From NCBI GenBank assembly GCA_017936665.1, contig JAGBFB010000039.1:1-60025 (forward strand): DNA of 60,025 nucleotides, read 5' to 3'. The first letter of the stretch is position 1. Every line of letters starts with the position of its first letter. Shown piece by piece: positions 33,052 through 42,282 of the stretch. The notes under the pieces were generated by a model that saw nothing but the letters and a program-made list of their open reading frames with translations, made no database searches and was not told the origin of the DNA. The position numbers and the translations under genes were made by a program. The DNA is from Spirochaetaceae bacterium. GTDB taxonomy: Bacteria; Spirochaetota; Spirochaetia; Treponematales; Treponemataceae.

Positions 33052-34515
33052 TTAAAAATCTTTAAATGCTTTATCAATTACAGATTTATCAAGTTTTGGT
33101 GTAAAAAGACTAACTACTGGAACAACAATAAAAGGTACAACCATAGCAATACAAGATGCTAATGGAGCATTAGAACTTCCAAGCACAAAAGTTAAAATAA
33201 TTGCACTACTAGCCCCCACAAATAATCCTGCGTAAGCACCAGCTTTTGTAATTTTTTTACTGAAAATTCCTAAGATGTATGGAGCCATAAAAGCACCTGA
33301 TAAAACACCCCAAGAAAGGGACATTAAAGTTACAATAAATCCGATTTGAAGTTTTGAAATAACATAAGATGCAAGAATAAACACAGCTGATAAAATTCTC
33401 ATCATTAAAACCGAAGTTTTTTCACTAACATCTTTTTTGAGATATCCTTTGTACAAATCGATTGTGATTGCAGAACTAGAAACCAAAATCATTGATGCTA
33501 AAGTTGACATAGATGCTGACAAAACCAAAATCATAATTATTGCTAATAATAACTCAGGTAAATAAGTTGTTAATAAAGTTGGAACAATTAAATCGTAGTT
33601 TATTCCACCATCTGCAAGCCGAGGAACTGTTTCTAAATCAAAGAAAACATGGCTTAAAATTCCTGTAAAATATGCACAAACTCCAATCACAAGGGCAAAA
33701 ATAGTTGTAATAATTGCTGCTTTATTAATTACATTTTCATCTTTTACAGCATAAAATTTTTGTACCATTTGAGGCATTCCCCAAGTTCCAAAACTTGTCA
33801 TAAAAATAAGGGATGCAATCGTTAAAAATGATGGACGTTGTTCAACTGGAACATGAAGCTGATAATTTTCTTGTACAACAAATATTGCCTCTTTAAAACC
33901 ACCTGCTTTATTTACAACAACAAAAACCATTGCTATTGTTCCAAACAACATGATAAAACCTTGAATAAAATCTGTTACTGTAACAGCCGAATATCCCCCA
34001 AGAACAAGATAAATACCTGTAATTCCAACAAGAATAATCAAGGCAAATTCAAAACTAATATGAAAAGTTGCTTCAAAAAGATGACCTAATCCTTTAAAAA
34101 CGGATGCAGAATATGGTAATAGAAAGATAAAAATCAATACAGCGGCAATCATTTTTATATGTTCAGATGCATATCTAGCTTCCAAAAATTCTGGCATTGT
34201 CATAGTATCAAGATTTTGTGTCATTCTACGGGTACGTTTTGCTAGTAAAAACCAAGCTAACATTGCTCCTAAAATTGCATTTCCAACACCAATCCACAGA
34301 GCATTAAATCCGAAACCCCAACCTTGTTTTCCTGCAAATCCGATAAACACAACTGCCGAAAAATAGGTTGTTCCATAAGCAAAAGCAGACATCCAAGGTC
34401 CACAAGAACGACCACCTAGAAAAAAATCGTTGAGGGTAGAAGTTTTTCGCATTCCCCAAACACCAACAGCTACCATTACAACTAAAAATGCTAGCAACAA
34501 AATTAAACTGTACAT
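33052..34515 (-). CDS. Sodium:solute symporter (SSS) family protein
   Basis: 487 residues from the ATG with AAGGA about 6 nt upstream. There are about 13 membrane segments. SSS features are DFFLGGRSCGPWMSAFAYGT near residues 30-50, GFAGKQGWGFG, GYSAVTVTDFIQG and the LSASMSTLASMILVSSSA stretch that in this family helps form the sodium site. Substrates of relatives include proline, sugars and pantothenate. It stands alone between two terminators, so context does not help to pick one. Confidence 0.92.
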   Translation of the reverse strand: MYSLILLLAFLVVMVAVGVWGMRKTSTLNDFFLGGRSCGPWMSAFAYGTTYFSAVVFIGFAGKQGWGFGFNALWIGVGNAILGAMLAWFLLAKRTRRMTQNLDTMTMPEFLEARYASEHIKMIAAVLIFIFLLPYSASVFKGLGHLFEATFHISFEFALIILVGITGIYLVLGGYSAVTVTDFIQGFIMLFGTIAMVFVVVNKAGGFKEAIFVVQENYQLHVPVEQRPSFLTIASLIFMTSFGTWGMPQMVQKFYAVKDENVINKAAIITTIFALVIGVCAYFTGILSHVFFDLETVPRLADGGINYDLIVPTLLTTYLPELLLAIIMILVLSASMSTLASMILVSSSAITIDLYKGYLKKDVSEKTSVLMMRILSAVFILASYVISKLQIGFIVTLMSLSWGVLSGAFMAPYILGIFSKKITKAGAYAGLFVGASSAIILTFVLGSSNAPLASCIAMVVPFIVVPVVSLFTPKLDKSVIDKAFKDF

Positions 34516-34611
34516 AAAATTCCTTTTAAAAAAAATAATTCTTCTTATAGTAACAAAATTATACAAAAGTTGATTATCTTTGACAATATAAACATATCAT
34601 TATCTTTCGTA

Positions 34612-34640
34612 TTGAAAAAAAAACAAATTTACTGTATCTT
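34612..34640 (+). promoter_or_regulatory. Promoter of tRNA-Arg
   Basis: TTGAAA, 17-nt spacer, TATCTT, 20 bp before the mature 5' end. Confidence 0.5.
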
Positions 34641-34660
34641 TTTGAAAGTAATTTTTTTTA

Positions 34661-34734
34661 GGTCCATTAGCTCAGCTGGATAGAGCGGCTCCCTCCTAAG
34701 GAGCAGGTCGCACGTTCGACTCGTGTATGGGCCA
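34661..34734 (+). tRNA. tRNA-Arg (anticodon CCT)
   Basis: A 74-nt cloverleaf: acceptor GGTCCAT with ATGGGCC, D-arm TAGCTCAGCTGGATAGAGC, anticodon stem GCTCC/GGAGC around the loop CTCCTAA, and T-arm GCACG TTCGACT CGTGT. CCA is not encoded. It reads AGG codons. Confidence 0.95.
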
Positions 34735-34812
34735 TTTTTTTTACTTTTTTACTTTGACATTTACACAAAGTATGGTAAAATTAAATAAATCTTAATTAAC
34801 GAGGAGTGTTGT

Positions 34813-35268
34813 ATGGCAAAAGGTGCAACATCAATGTGGAAAACAGTTCTTCAAATCGCATTAGCAGTAATGTTTATTATTGGTGGTTTGAATGTTTTCA
34901 TGAATGCTGGAAAAGGTTTCAACCAATTAGTTGGAGCAACAGGAGATCCACTTGTAACAGCAGTTTCTAACTTATTTAACAGAGGAACATTACGCGACAT
35001 TATCGTTTATGTTCTTGCTGCAGTAGAATTAATCGCAGGTGTTCTTTTAATCTTGGATTTCTTCAACATCAAATCTCTTGATAAACTTGATGATATCTTC
35101 CTTGCAATCATTATGATTTGTTGGGTTGTTGTTTTTATCGTTCTTGGAGACATTGTTGGACTTTTCAAAAATGGAATCGAAGGAAACAAAATTCTTCCTT
35201 TCCTTGTTTCTCTTGCAAAGAACTGTATCATGGTTTCAGCAATGGGAATTGTAAAAGCAAAAATCTAA
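34813..35268 (+). CDS. Small four-helix membrane protein
   Basis: 151 residues with GAGGAG 7 nt before the ATG. Four hydrophobic segments lie at about 11-30, 60-82, 92-112 and 128-147, joined by short loops (GKGFNQLVGATGDPLV, FNIKSLDKLDD). Codon use is rich in preferred codons and a strong terminator follows, which suggests good expression. I do not recognise a family; it is broadly DoxX-like in size. Function unknown. Confidence 0.7.
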   Translation: MAKGATSMWKTVLQIALAVMFIIGGLNVFMNAGKGFNQLVGATGDPLVTAVSNLFNRGTLRDIIVYVLAAVELIAGVLLILDFFNIKSLDKLDDIFLAIIMICWVVVFIVLGDIVGLFKNGIEGNKILPFLVSLAKNCIMVSAMGIVKAKI

Positions 35269-35293
35269 GTTTAAGTTATTAACTTGATTTTCA

Positions 35294-35335
35294 AAACTGT
35301 TCATTATGAAATTTTCATGGTGAGCAGTTTTTTTT
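35294..35335 (+). terminator. Terminator of the small membrane protein gene
   Basis: AAACTGTTCA pairs with TGAGCAGTTT (one G-T pair), followed by a T run; it ends directly at the murI stop codon of the opposite strand. Confidence 0.8.
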
Positions 35336-35337
35336 GT

Positions 35338-36135
35338 TTAAATGTATCCACCCCAAGGAATATCAAATTTTTTTGCAATATCTTGATAATCCTTATCACA
35401 AGAATCTTTGGGAGTTCCTGTTATAAAAAATGTTTTATTTTTAACTTCCTTTGGAAGAGAACCGTCTACCTGTCCAAGTTGTTTTAAGGCTTGTTTTACC
35501 ACGCCTTCCCTAGAATCAATTACAGAAATTTTTTCACCTGCTACTTTTTGAATTTCTGGAGCAAAGTGAATAAAATGAGTACAACCTAAAATAATTGTAT
35601 CTACATCATTTTCTTTAAAATAATCTACAGCAGGTTTTACAGCAATTAATTTTTCAGATTCCATTGCAGTAGTTAAATTGTGTTCGATAAAAGAAATAAG
35701 TTTTCCATCCCCACGAGAAAAAACTTTGCAATCAGAGGCAAAATCTTTGATAAGTTGTAAAGTATAATCTTGCGAAACTGACCTTTGAGTTGCAAGCAAT
35801 CCTATTCGTTTATTTTTTGACAATTTTGCAGCTAATTTTATTGCAGGAACTGTTCCAATAAATGGAACAGAAAATTTTTGTCTTACATCAGATAAGGCTG
35901 TAACAGACATTGTATTACAGGCAAGAACAATTACCTTAGGATTAAATTTTTCAATTATTTTTTTACATACATTTATAACGCACTCAGAAATTTCTAAACT
36001 AGATTTTTCACCGTAAGGAAAATTTTGAGCATCAGCAACATAGATACAACTTGCTTCAGGACATTTTTCGTTTAGATAACACATGTAAGGAAGTCCACCT
36101 GTTCCTGAATCAAGAAAAGCAAAATCAACACTCAT
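35338..36135 (-). CDS. murI: Glutamate racemase
   Basis: 265 residues. FLDSGTGGLPYMCYL at the start, VLACNTMSVTAL with the first catalytic Cys, and ILGCTHFIHFAPEIQ with the second are all present; YGEKS replaces the usual PYG(E/T)K context closely. It supplies D-glutamate for peptidoglycan. The zinc-ribbon gene ends 2 bp upstream, so the two are cotranscribed. Confidence 0.95.
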   Translation of the reverse strand: MSVDFAFLDSGTGGLPYMCYLNEKCPEASCIYVADAQNFPYGEKSSLEISECVINVCKKIIEKFNPKVIVLACNTMSVTALSDVRQKFSVPFIGTVPAIKLAAKLSKNKRIGLLATQRSVSQDYTLQLIKDFASDCKVFSRGDGKLISFIEHNLTTAMESEKLIAVKPAVDYFKENDVDTIILGCTHFIHFAPEIQKVAGEKISVIDSREGVVKQALKQLGQVDGSLPKEVKNKTFFITGTPKDSCDKDYQDIAKKFDIPWGGYI

Positions 36136-36137
36136 TA

Positions 36138-36416
36138 TTAGGCATCTCCAAAAAGACTATTAAAAGCATCTCTAGCAGATTTTGTTGATTTAGCAGAATC
36201 AATTACATCATATTTTTTTTCTACAAAGTAATCACAAAAATTTCTGCTCTCTTTATCTTTTACATATTCACTTATGGGTTCTCTACATTCATGATGAGAA
36301 TTTTCATCATAAAATTTGCAATTCAAACAAGAATGTAAATCTGTTGAACACACAGGACATTCGGAATTTCTATAAATTGAAGTACTAACTGTATTTTTTT
36401 TGCATTTCCAACACAT
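36138..36416 (-). CDS. Small cysteine-rich zinc-ribbon protein
   Basis: 92 residues from the ATG at MCWKCKKN. Eight cysteines occur: CWKC, CPVC, CLNC and later single residues in HHECRE and NFCDY, enough for two zinc sites. The C-terminal third is helical and charged. There is no Shine-Dalgarno, and a TATAGT box lies 6 nt before the ATG, so the message is probably leaderless. It precedes murI in the same unit. Function is unknown. Confidence 0.7.
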   Translation of the reverse strand: MCWKCKKNTVSTSIYRNSECPVCSTDLHSCLNCKFYDENSHHECREPISEYVKDKESRNFCDYFVEKKYDVIDSAKSTKSARDAFNSLFGDA

Positions 36417-36422
36417 ACTTAT

Positions 36423-36452
36423 ACTATAATCTATTTGACTAATTCTTTGCAA
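36423..36452 (-). promoter_or_regulatory. Promoter of the zinc-ribbon/murI unit
   Basis: TTGCAA, 18-nt spacer, TATAGT, then 6 nt to the ATG. It overlaps the divergent promoter region of the pentapeptide-repeat gene (54 bp between the two start codons). Confidence 0.5.
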
Positions 36453-36469
36453 TGGCTTAACATAATACT

Positions 36470-37096
36470 ATGTTCAAACTTAATATTTGTTCAAATCCAA
36501 CTTGTAAACACAATGCAGTATCTCTTATAGAAAATGGAATTATTTTAGAAAATCAAGGATATTGTATAGATCATCATCCTGATAAAGAAAGAATAGAGCA
36601 AGAAATTTTTGAATACATTCTTAAGAATGAAAAAATCGTTGGTTTAAATGCTGCTGGAATAAATTTTTATGATTTAAGTTTTTCTGGAAAAAAATTTTAT
36701 GGCTGCAATTTTCAACGATGTTCTTTTACAAATATAAACACAGAAGGCTGTCGACATAGAATGTCTTTTTTTGATTTTGCAGTTTTTTCAGATTGTAATC
36801 TGATAGAATCAAATATTCAATTTTCTTCTTTTGCTGGAGCAACGCTTTCTCATGTTTTATACACAAATTCAGATTTGGTTCATAATAATTTTTGTGGTAT
36901 AACTACTTATCAATCTTCTTTTGATGATTCAGATTTATATAATTCTAGATTCATTGGTGCAAATTTATATAATACATCTTTTAGAAACTGTAATATCAAA
37001 AATACAAATTTCATGAATATAACACAAGAAAATGTTTCATTTAAATTATCAAATACTAGGGCAGCTTTTTTTTCTGAAATGGAGGTTGAATCATGA
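36470..37096 (+). CDS. Pentapeptide-repeat protein with an N-terminal Cys/His motif
   Basis: 208 residues. The first 40 residues have CSNPTCKHNAVS and a CIDHH, suggesting a zinc-binding head. Residues about 65-200 follow the A(N/D)LXX pattern of a right-handed quadrilateral beta-helix (FYDLSFSGKKFYGCNFQRCS, DLYNSRFIGANLYNTSFRNC). Such proteins act as structural scaffolds or DNA mimics. There is no Shine-Dalgarno. The stop overlaps the start of the next gene by 4 bases. Function unknown. Confidence 0.82.
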   Translation: MFKLNICSNPTCKHNAVSLIENGIILENQGYCIDHHPDKERIEQEIFEYILKNEKIVGLNAAGINFYDLSFSGKKFYGCNFQRCSFTNINTEGCRHRMSFFDFAVFSDCNLIESNIQFSSFAGATLSHVLYTNSDLVHNNFCGITTYQSSFDDSDLYNSRFIGANLYNTSFRNCNIKNTNFMNITQENVSFKLSNTRAAFFSEMEVES

Positions 37097-37653
37097 AAGT
37101 GTATTTTCATCTTTCAATCGACGGATTTTCAAATTGCTACGTTATTACAAATGAAACAACAAAAGAAGCAATTATTATCGACCCAGGTGTAGTAACAAAA
37201 GAAATAATAGAACAAATTGAAAGGGAAAAATACAAATTAGTAGGAGTTTTAATAACTCATAATCATAGTAGTCATGTTAGAGGATTACGCACTTTAAGAA
37301 AAATTTATTCACCTGTAATTTATGCAGCCGATTACGATGTAGCAGGTTCTGACACTTTCTTGCTAAAAGGTGATGGAATTATCCGAGTTGCAGGTTTGTC
37401 TGTAGGTTATATGTCTATTACAGGACACACTAACAATTCCCTTGTATATAAAATAGGTCAAATTCTTTTTACAGGAGATGTACTTACAGCAGGATTAGTA
37501 GGAAGTACAAACAGTTCCTATTCAAAAAAATCCTTATTATCAAATATTCGTTCAAAAATATTAAGTCAGCAAACTGATATTTTAGTTATGCCTGGACACG
37601 GACCTCCAACAACAGTTGTGGCAGAACGAAATTTCAATAAAAATTTTAATTAA
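37093..37653 (+). CDS. Metallo-beta-lactamase-fold hydrolase (glyoxalase II-like)
   Basis: 186 residues, GGAGG 7 nt before the ATG. The fold is shown by NCYVITNETTKEAIIIDPG, the metal block THNHSSHVRGL, GHTNNSLVY, FTGDVL and MPGHGPPTT. The usual THxHxDH motif has Ser in place of Asp, so the second metal site may be altered. It overlaps the pentapeptide-repeat gene and converges on the HExxH lipoprotein gene, overlapping its 3' end by 8 bases. Substrate unknown. Confidence 0.85.
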   Translation: MKVYFHLSIDGFSNCYVITNETTKEAIIIDPGVVTKEIIEQIEREKYKLVGVLITHNHSSHVRGLRTLRKIYSPVIYAADYDVAGSDTFLLKGDGIIRVAGLSVGYMSITGHTNNSLVYKIGQILFTGDVLTAGLVGSTNSSYSKKSLLSNIRSKILSQQTDILVMPGHGPPTTVVAERNFNKNFN

Positions 37654-39448
37654 TATAAACAGTCCATTCTCTTCCAGTTTGCATTCCCCAGCGATTGTAA
37701 AGGTATTCGTCAAGGTGCATTGCTGATTCTACAAATCCTTGAGCCTTTGTCTTTTTGATGTATCTACATAATTCTGGGAATTTTTCGTTTACTCCTTTTC
37801 TTGTAGCTAAGTTGTTTGCAAAATAATTTGAAGTAAAACTCACTCCTTGTTGCACAAGATATCCCATAAATTCATTTTTTAATAGATAATCATCGTTAAT
37901 ATCATAATTCAAAGTTGGAGTTGCTGTAAAATATGCTTTTAAGAATTCTACGCTATTTTTATCAGTTGAATTAAATAATTCATTAATGTAAATTCTGTAA
38001 TCTTCATCAATAAAGAAAACGCCGTGCATTCCTTCGTGGCACAAAAAAGAATTTCTTAAATAATTTGCAGATTGTTTGCTTAAAGAAATTATTGCCCCAT
38101 TACCTGGAAGAATTTTATTTCCTTCAGATTTGATAATTCCATTTTCTAATAAAATGTGTCGTAACAAAAGTTCACTTTGATTTAACTGAAAATTTTGTTT
38201 TTGTGCAGTATCAAAAAACGAAGCAAGACTTTCGGCTTTGTAATCATGTGCATTGTATCCATGTTGATTTGCAATTTCTTCGTCAGTCATCAGAGTTCCA
38301 ACATATCCACTTTTTTCAACAAAGAAAGCGAGGCGTTTTAAGAAATCATCTTGAATTTTGTAGTCAGCAAAATCAAAAATCAAAATTGATGGAAAATATT
38401 CCCAAGAAAAAAGTTCAAAATCAGTATGACGCCATTTTGATTGAGGCCAAAATCTGATTAAACCTGGATCTGCAACAATCGGTTTCATTTTGTGTAAAAT
38501 TTGTTCATTTTGTAATTTTAATAAATCTTTATGTGAAAGATTTTCAGTTGCAGGAGCAAGTGGACCTAAAACAATTCCATCAACAAAATTTTTATTTGCA
38601 GTTAATTCAATATATGAAATTGGATTTTCAAATTGTAAAGTATTTAACGTAACTTTATATGAAGTTGGTCTTGGATAAATTTCAATTTCTTTTTTTGCTA
38701 ATTCTAATTTGATAATTGAATTATTTTCTTTTGTAGAAGTTTGATAAGGCAACAAAGGATTTGAAACAGAAATTTCAAAAGAAGGTTTTTCAGTTAAGTT
38801 GTATTTCATTTCAGTTTCAAAATTCCACATTGTACTCTGTGCAAAATTTTTGTCTTTTGGTAAATTTCCACCAACAGAACTAAAACCAAACCAAGGAATT
38901 GTAGATTCAAAAGCCCAACCAGTTTTTGCAGGAACTAAATTTGCTTTTTCAATTTCAAGATATTGTTCTGAGTAAATTACAAATCCACGAATATTTGAAA
39001 GTTGTTTTGGCTCAACAGCAAAAGAAACCCTAAATAGATTTGAACCTAAATCTTTGCTATTAGGAAATCCATAAATCATTGGTCTAGAATCTAATTGTGA
39101 TTTTAATTTTCCATTTGAGTAATCATTTTCATAAAGAAAGCCAAATGCAAATCCTGATAAATCTTTTTTTGATGAAACATCATTTATTGCAACAGTTACT
39201 TCGATTGCAGGTAAAAATTCTCTTGCTTTGTTTGTAAGAGTTTTCAAAAAAGAAGAAGAAAATCCGTAGTAAATGTAGGAAGATTCAGTTGGATTGGAAA
39301 TCTTATTTGACAAGGCTGTGTTATTACAAGCGATTAAAGAAAAATCCTTTTGTTCACAAGAAATTGATAAAGTTGAATGAGGCTGAACTGAACAAGAAAA
39401 ACAAAAAAATACTACAAAAAATATAAATAAATAAGTTCTTATCTTCAT
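37646..39448 (-). CDS. Lipoprotein with an HEGMH metallopeptidase-like motif
   Basis: 600 residues. Lipobox FSCS at about residues 17-20, Cys19. The first 280 residues are beta-rich (IEVTVAINDVS, FRVSFAVEP, FEISVSNPLLPYQ). The C-terminal half is helical and contains SFLCHEGMHGVFFIDEDYRI, an HExxH zinc motif, and LLKNEFMGYLVQQGV about 65 residues on, which could supply a Glu ligand as in gluzincins. No family is recognised. TAGTAT lies 6 nt before the ATG without a Shine-Dalgarno. A surface or periplasmic peptidase is plausible but unproven. Confidence 0.65.
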   Translation of the reverse strand: MKIRTYLFIFFVVFFCFSCSVQPHSTLSISCEQKDFSLIACNNTALSNKISNPTESSYIYYGFSSSFLKTLTNKAREFLPAIEVTVAINDVSSKKDLSGFAFGFLYENDYSNGKLKSQLDSRPMIYGFPNSKDLGSNLFRVSFAVEPKQLSNIRGFVIYSEQYLEIEKANLVPAKTGWAFESTIPWFGFSSVGGNLPKDKNFAQSTMWNFETEMKYNLTEKPSFEISVSNPLLPYQTSTKENNSIIKLELAKKEIEIYPRPTSYKVTLNTLQFENPISYIELTANKNFVDGIVLGPLAPATENLSHKDLLKLQNEQILHKMKPIVADPGLIRFWPQSKWRHTDFELFSWEYFPSILIFDFADYKIQDDFLKRLAFFVEKSGYVGTLMTDEEIANQHGYNAHDYKAESLASFFDTAQKQNFQLNQSELLLRHILLENGIIKSEGNKILPGNGAIISLSKQSANYLRNSFLCHEGMHGVFFIDEDYRIYINELFNSTDKNSVEFLKAYFTATPTLNYDINDDYLLKNEFMGYLVQQGVSFTSNYFANNLATRKGVNEKFPELCRYIKKTKAQGFVESAMHLDEYLYNRWGMQTGREWTVYIN

Positions 39449-39494
39449 ATTTTAATACTACACTTTTTTGAAAAAAAACGCTATAGTGTTTCGT

Positions 39495-40049
39495 ATGGAA
39501 TCCTTTGCTCTTTTTCCTCACGGAAATATTATTTCTGAAATTTCTCTTTTACGCAAAGAATTGATAAAATCTTTTTTTGAAGCAAAATTTAATTATGAAC
39601 TAAAAAAAATATTTAAAATAACTCCTTTATTTTCCACTTTTGCTATTTTAGATTTTTGCAAAGATTTTAATATAGAAAATCAAAATGAAATTTCAAAACT
39701 TTTTGTAAATTCAAAAATAAAACCCACAATCTCAGACTTACAATTTGATGAAAAATATTTTTTCCTTAAAATTTCTCATCCAATTTTATGTGAACCCCAA
39801 AAAACTGATTTAGAATTTTTACCATTTACAAACAGATTTAATCTAGCAAAAATTGATTTAATAAATATTGATGTAAAGAATAATTTTTTTGAAAATGAAA
39901 ATTTAGAAACTTTTATAAATTCAATTAATTGGCAAGAAAAATCTTTACGAGTTTTTCAGATTGCAAAAATTTTACAAGAAAGTATTTTTGAAAATAAAAT
40001 TTTGCTAGAACTTCAAACCAAAAACAAAAAATGGGTAAAGATAAATTAA
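39495..40049 (+). CDS. Unknown soluble protein
   Basis: 184 residues from the ATG at MESFALFPHGN. TATAGT lies 7 nt upstream and no Shine-Dalgarno is present; codons further upstream would overlap this promoter. The protein is rich in Asn, Lys, Phe and Ile, with no signal peptide, membrane helix or recognised motif. The SHPILCEP and FLPFTNRFNLAKIDL stretches suggest a two-domain fold of the 2'-5' RNA ligase size class, but I see no paired HxT motifs, so I do not assign it. It is divergent from the HExxH lipoprotein gene. Confidence 0.55.
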   Translation: MESFALFPHGNIISEISLLRKELIKSFFEAKFNYELKKIFKITPLFSTFAILDFCKDFNIENQNEISKLFVNSKIKPTISDLQFDEKYFFLKISHPILCEPQKTDLEFLPFTNRFNLAKIDLINIDVKNNFFENENLETFINSINWQEKSLRVFQIAKILQESIFENKILLELQTKNKKWVKIN

Positions 40050-40106
40050 AAAATTTCTAACCATATACCTAAGTAAAAAAAGAGTGTAAAATTTCACAAT
40101 GCCTAC

Positions 40107-40209
40107 AGGATAAAATAGGCGTAGACGAAAAAGAACCAAACGAAGCATTGCAAGTGAAACGCAGCACTAGCAAGTTTGGGAATTTTTCGTCGAGAGCCTA
40201 TTTTATCCT
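40107..40209. repeat. Long imperfect palindrome, dyad element copy A (attC-like)
   Basis: A 103-bp dyad. The outer arms AGGATAAAATAGGC and GCCTATTTTATCCT are perfect, inner arms GACGAAAAA/TTTTTCGTC and CAAAC/GTTTG follow, and the tip pairs TTGCAAGTG with CACTAGCAA around a short loop, with a few unpaired bases. The segment 40142-40198 aligns with the element at 4394-4449. Single-stranded folding with extrahelical bases is the hallmark of integron attC sites, but the GTTRRRY core is not clear. It lies alone, with no cassette gene. Confidence 0.6.
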
Positions 40210-40440
40210 GATATCAATTTTGCATTTTGCATTTTGTATATTTTTTTTCCAACCTTGAAATTATTAAATCTTTTTAGTAGAATAATGAAAATTCATTTTT
40301 ATAATAATTTTTTTTAGGAGTTAATAAGTTTGCGTTGCAAACTTTCCTATCTATTGTTGTTTCTCACTGCGTTGCGAAACAACACAAAAAAATTATTCGT
40401 AAATCTGATGATTTACTCACAATTTTTTTTAGGAGAAATT
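40210..40440 (+). other. Leader of pfp with duplicated ribosome binding site
   Basis: The 15-mer AATTTTTTTTAGGAG occurs at 40306-40320 and again at 40421-40435. Between the copies lie the 17-bp palindrome shared with pgi (40329-40345) and a 9-bp stem TGTTGTTTC/GAAACAACA (40355-40384). A TTG 9 nt behind the first copy opens a frame continuous with pfp ([10 protein letters not shown]). The second copy is 5 nt before the ATG I take as the start. Confidence 0.6.
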
Positions 40441-42195
40441 ATGGCAAAGGTATCTGCATTGCAAACCGCAAGGTACGCTTACACACCAAAAAAACCTGGT
40501 GTTCTAAATTTAAAACCAGAATCAATTCAACTTGAATTTGGTAAACCAACAAAAGCAGTTTCTGATCAAAAAGAACTTTCAGAACTTTTCAAAAACACTT
40601 ACGGAAAGCCAGAAGCTACTTTCGTAAAAGGAAAAAATCCAGAAGTAAAAAATCAAATTCGTGTAGGAGTAATTCTTTCTGGTGGTCAAGCTCCTGGTGG
40701 ACACAATGTAATCGCAGGGCTTTTTGATGGAATTAAAGCAGGAAACCCTAATTCAAAACTTTTTGGTTTCTTAAACGGACCTTCTGGTTTAACTGACAAT
40801 GAATACATTGAAATAAAAGATAAATACATGGACGAATTCCGTAACACAGGAGGATTCGACATGATTGGTTCAGGAAGAACAAAAATTGAAACACCTGAAC
40901 AATATGCAGCTGCAATGGACACAGCAAAAAAATTAAAATTAGACGCTATCGTTATCATCGGTGGTGACGATTCAAATACAAACGCAGCATTACTTGCAGA
41001 AACATTTGTTGCAGCAGGAATGAAAACTCGTGTTATCGGTGTTCCAAAAACAATCGATGGAGATTTAAAAAATGACCAAATCGAAACAAGTTTTGGATTT
41101 GATACAGCTTGTAAAACATATTCAGAACTTATCGGAAACATCGAACGAGATGCAAACTCAGCAAAAAAATACTGGCACTTCATCAAACTTATGGGACGTT
41201 CTGCCAGTCACATCGCACTTGAATGTGCATTACAAACACAACCTAACATTTGTTTAATCTCTGAAGAAGTTGAAGCAAAAAAAATGACTCTAAAACAAAT
41301 CACAGATTACATTTGTGAATCAATTGTTGCTAGAGCACAAAACAACGAAAACTTTGGTGTTGTTCTTGTTCCAGAAGGATTAGTTGAATTTATTCCAGAA
41401 ATGAAATCATTGATTGCTGAACTTAACGACACAATGGCTCACAAAGCAGATGAATTTAACAAACTTGTTTCATTTGAAGACAAAAAAGCATGGTTAAAAG
41501 ATAACTTAAAACCTGCTTCATATAAAACATTTGATTCTTTACCAGACGCAATCGCTGCACAATTCCTTGCAGACCGCGACCCACACGGAAACGTACAAGT
41601 TTCAAGAATCGAAACAGAAAAACTTCTTGTAACAATGGTAGAAAATCAACTTGCTGCTCTTAAAAAATCAAAAAAATACACAGGAAAATTCAGTGCATAT
41701 ACACACTTCTTTGGATATGAAGGAAGATGTGCATTCCCATCAAACTTTGATGCAGATTACTGTTATGCACTTGGATACACAGCATTCCTTTTGATTGCTT
41801 CTGGAGTTACAGGATATCTTTCATCAGTTAGAAATCTTACTGCTCCTGCAAAAGAATGGACAGCAGGTGGTATTCCATTAACAATGATGATGAACATGGA
41901 ACAACGCCATGGAACAAAAAAACCTGTTATCAAAAAAGCATTGGTTGAACTTGAAGGAAAACCTTTCAAAGAATTTGCAAAAAATCGTGACACTTGGAAA
42001 GTAAAAACAAGTTACACATATCCTGGAGCAATCCAATATTTTGGACCAGCTGAAGTTGCAGACCAAACAACAAAAACAATTCTTTTAGAAAGAGGAAAAG
42101 GTAAAGTTACATCTGCTGCAAAAACATCAGCAAAAACTGAAAAAGCAAGTGCAGCAAAAAAAGAACCTGCAAAAAAAGCAAAAGCTAAAAAATAA
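40441..42195 (+). CDS. pfp: Pyrophosphate-dependent 6-phosphofructokinase
   Basis: 584 residues from the ATG with AGGAG 5 nt upstream. [16 protein letters not shown] is the PPi/ATP loop; GGDDSNTNA, with Asp after GGD in place of the Gly of ATP-PFK, indicates PPi use; [10 protein letters not shown] is the catalytic loop; and [11 protein letters not shown] follows. It belongs to the long PFP group of spirochaetes and plants. The last 30 residues are a Lys/Ala tail ([20 protein letters not shown]) unusual for the family. Preferred codons are common throughout, as for a highly expressed gene. A strong terminator follows. Confidence 0.95.
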   Translation: MAKVSALQTARYAYTPKKPGVLNLKPESIQLEFGKPTKAVSDQKELSELFKNTYGKPEATFVKGKNPEVKNQIRVGVILSGGQAPGGHNVIAGLFDGIKAGNPNSKLFGFLNGPSGLTDNEYIEIKDKYMDEFRNTGGFDMIGSGRTKIETPEQYAAAMDTAKKLKLDAIVIIGGDDSNTNAALLAETFVAAGMKTRVIGVPKTIDGDLKNDQIETSFGFDTACKTYSELIGNIERDANSAKKYWHFIKLMGRSASHIALECALQTQPNICLISEEVEAKKMTLKQITDYICESIVARAQNNENFGVVLVPEGLVEFIPEMKSLIAELNDTMAHKADEFNKLVSFEDKKAWLKDNLKPASYKTFDSLPDAIAAQFLADRDPHGNVQVSRIETEKLLVTMVENQLAALKKSKKYTGKFSAYTHFFGYEGRCAFPSNFDADYCYALGYTAFLLIASGVTGYLSSVRNLTAPAKEWTAGGIPLTMMMNMEQRHGTKKPVIKKALVELEGKPFKEFAKNRDTWKVKTSYTYPGAIQYFGPAEVADQTTKTILLERGKGKVTSAAKTSAKTEKASAAKKEPAKKAKAKK

Positions 42196-42220
42196 TTTTT
42201 TTAGTAAATAATATTTTTAC

Positions 42221-42261
42221 AAAACTGTCTTGAGTAAAATTTATTCAAGGCAGTTTTTTTT
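42221..42261 (+). terminator. Terminator of pfp
   Basis: AAAACTGTCTTGA pairs with TCAAGGCAGTTTT (one G-T pair), then a T run. Confidence 0.85.
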
Positions 42262-42282
42262 TATTTTAATAGTACAAAAGTG

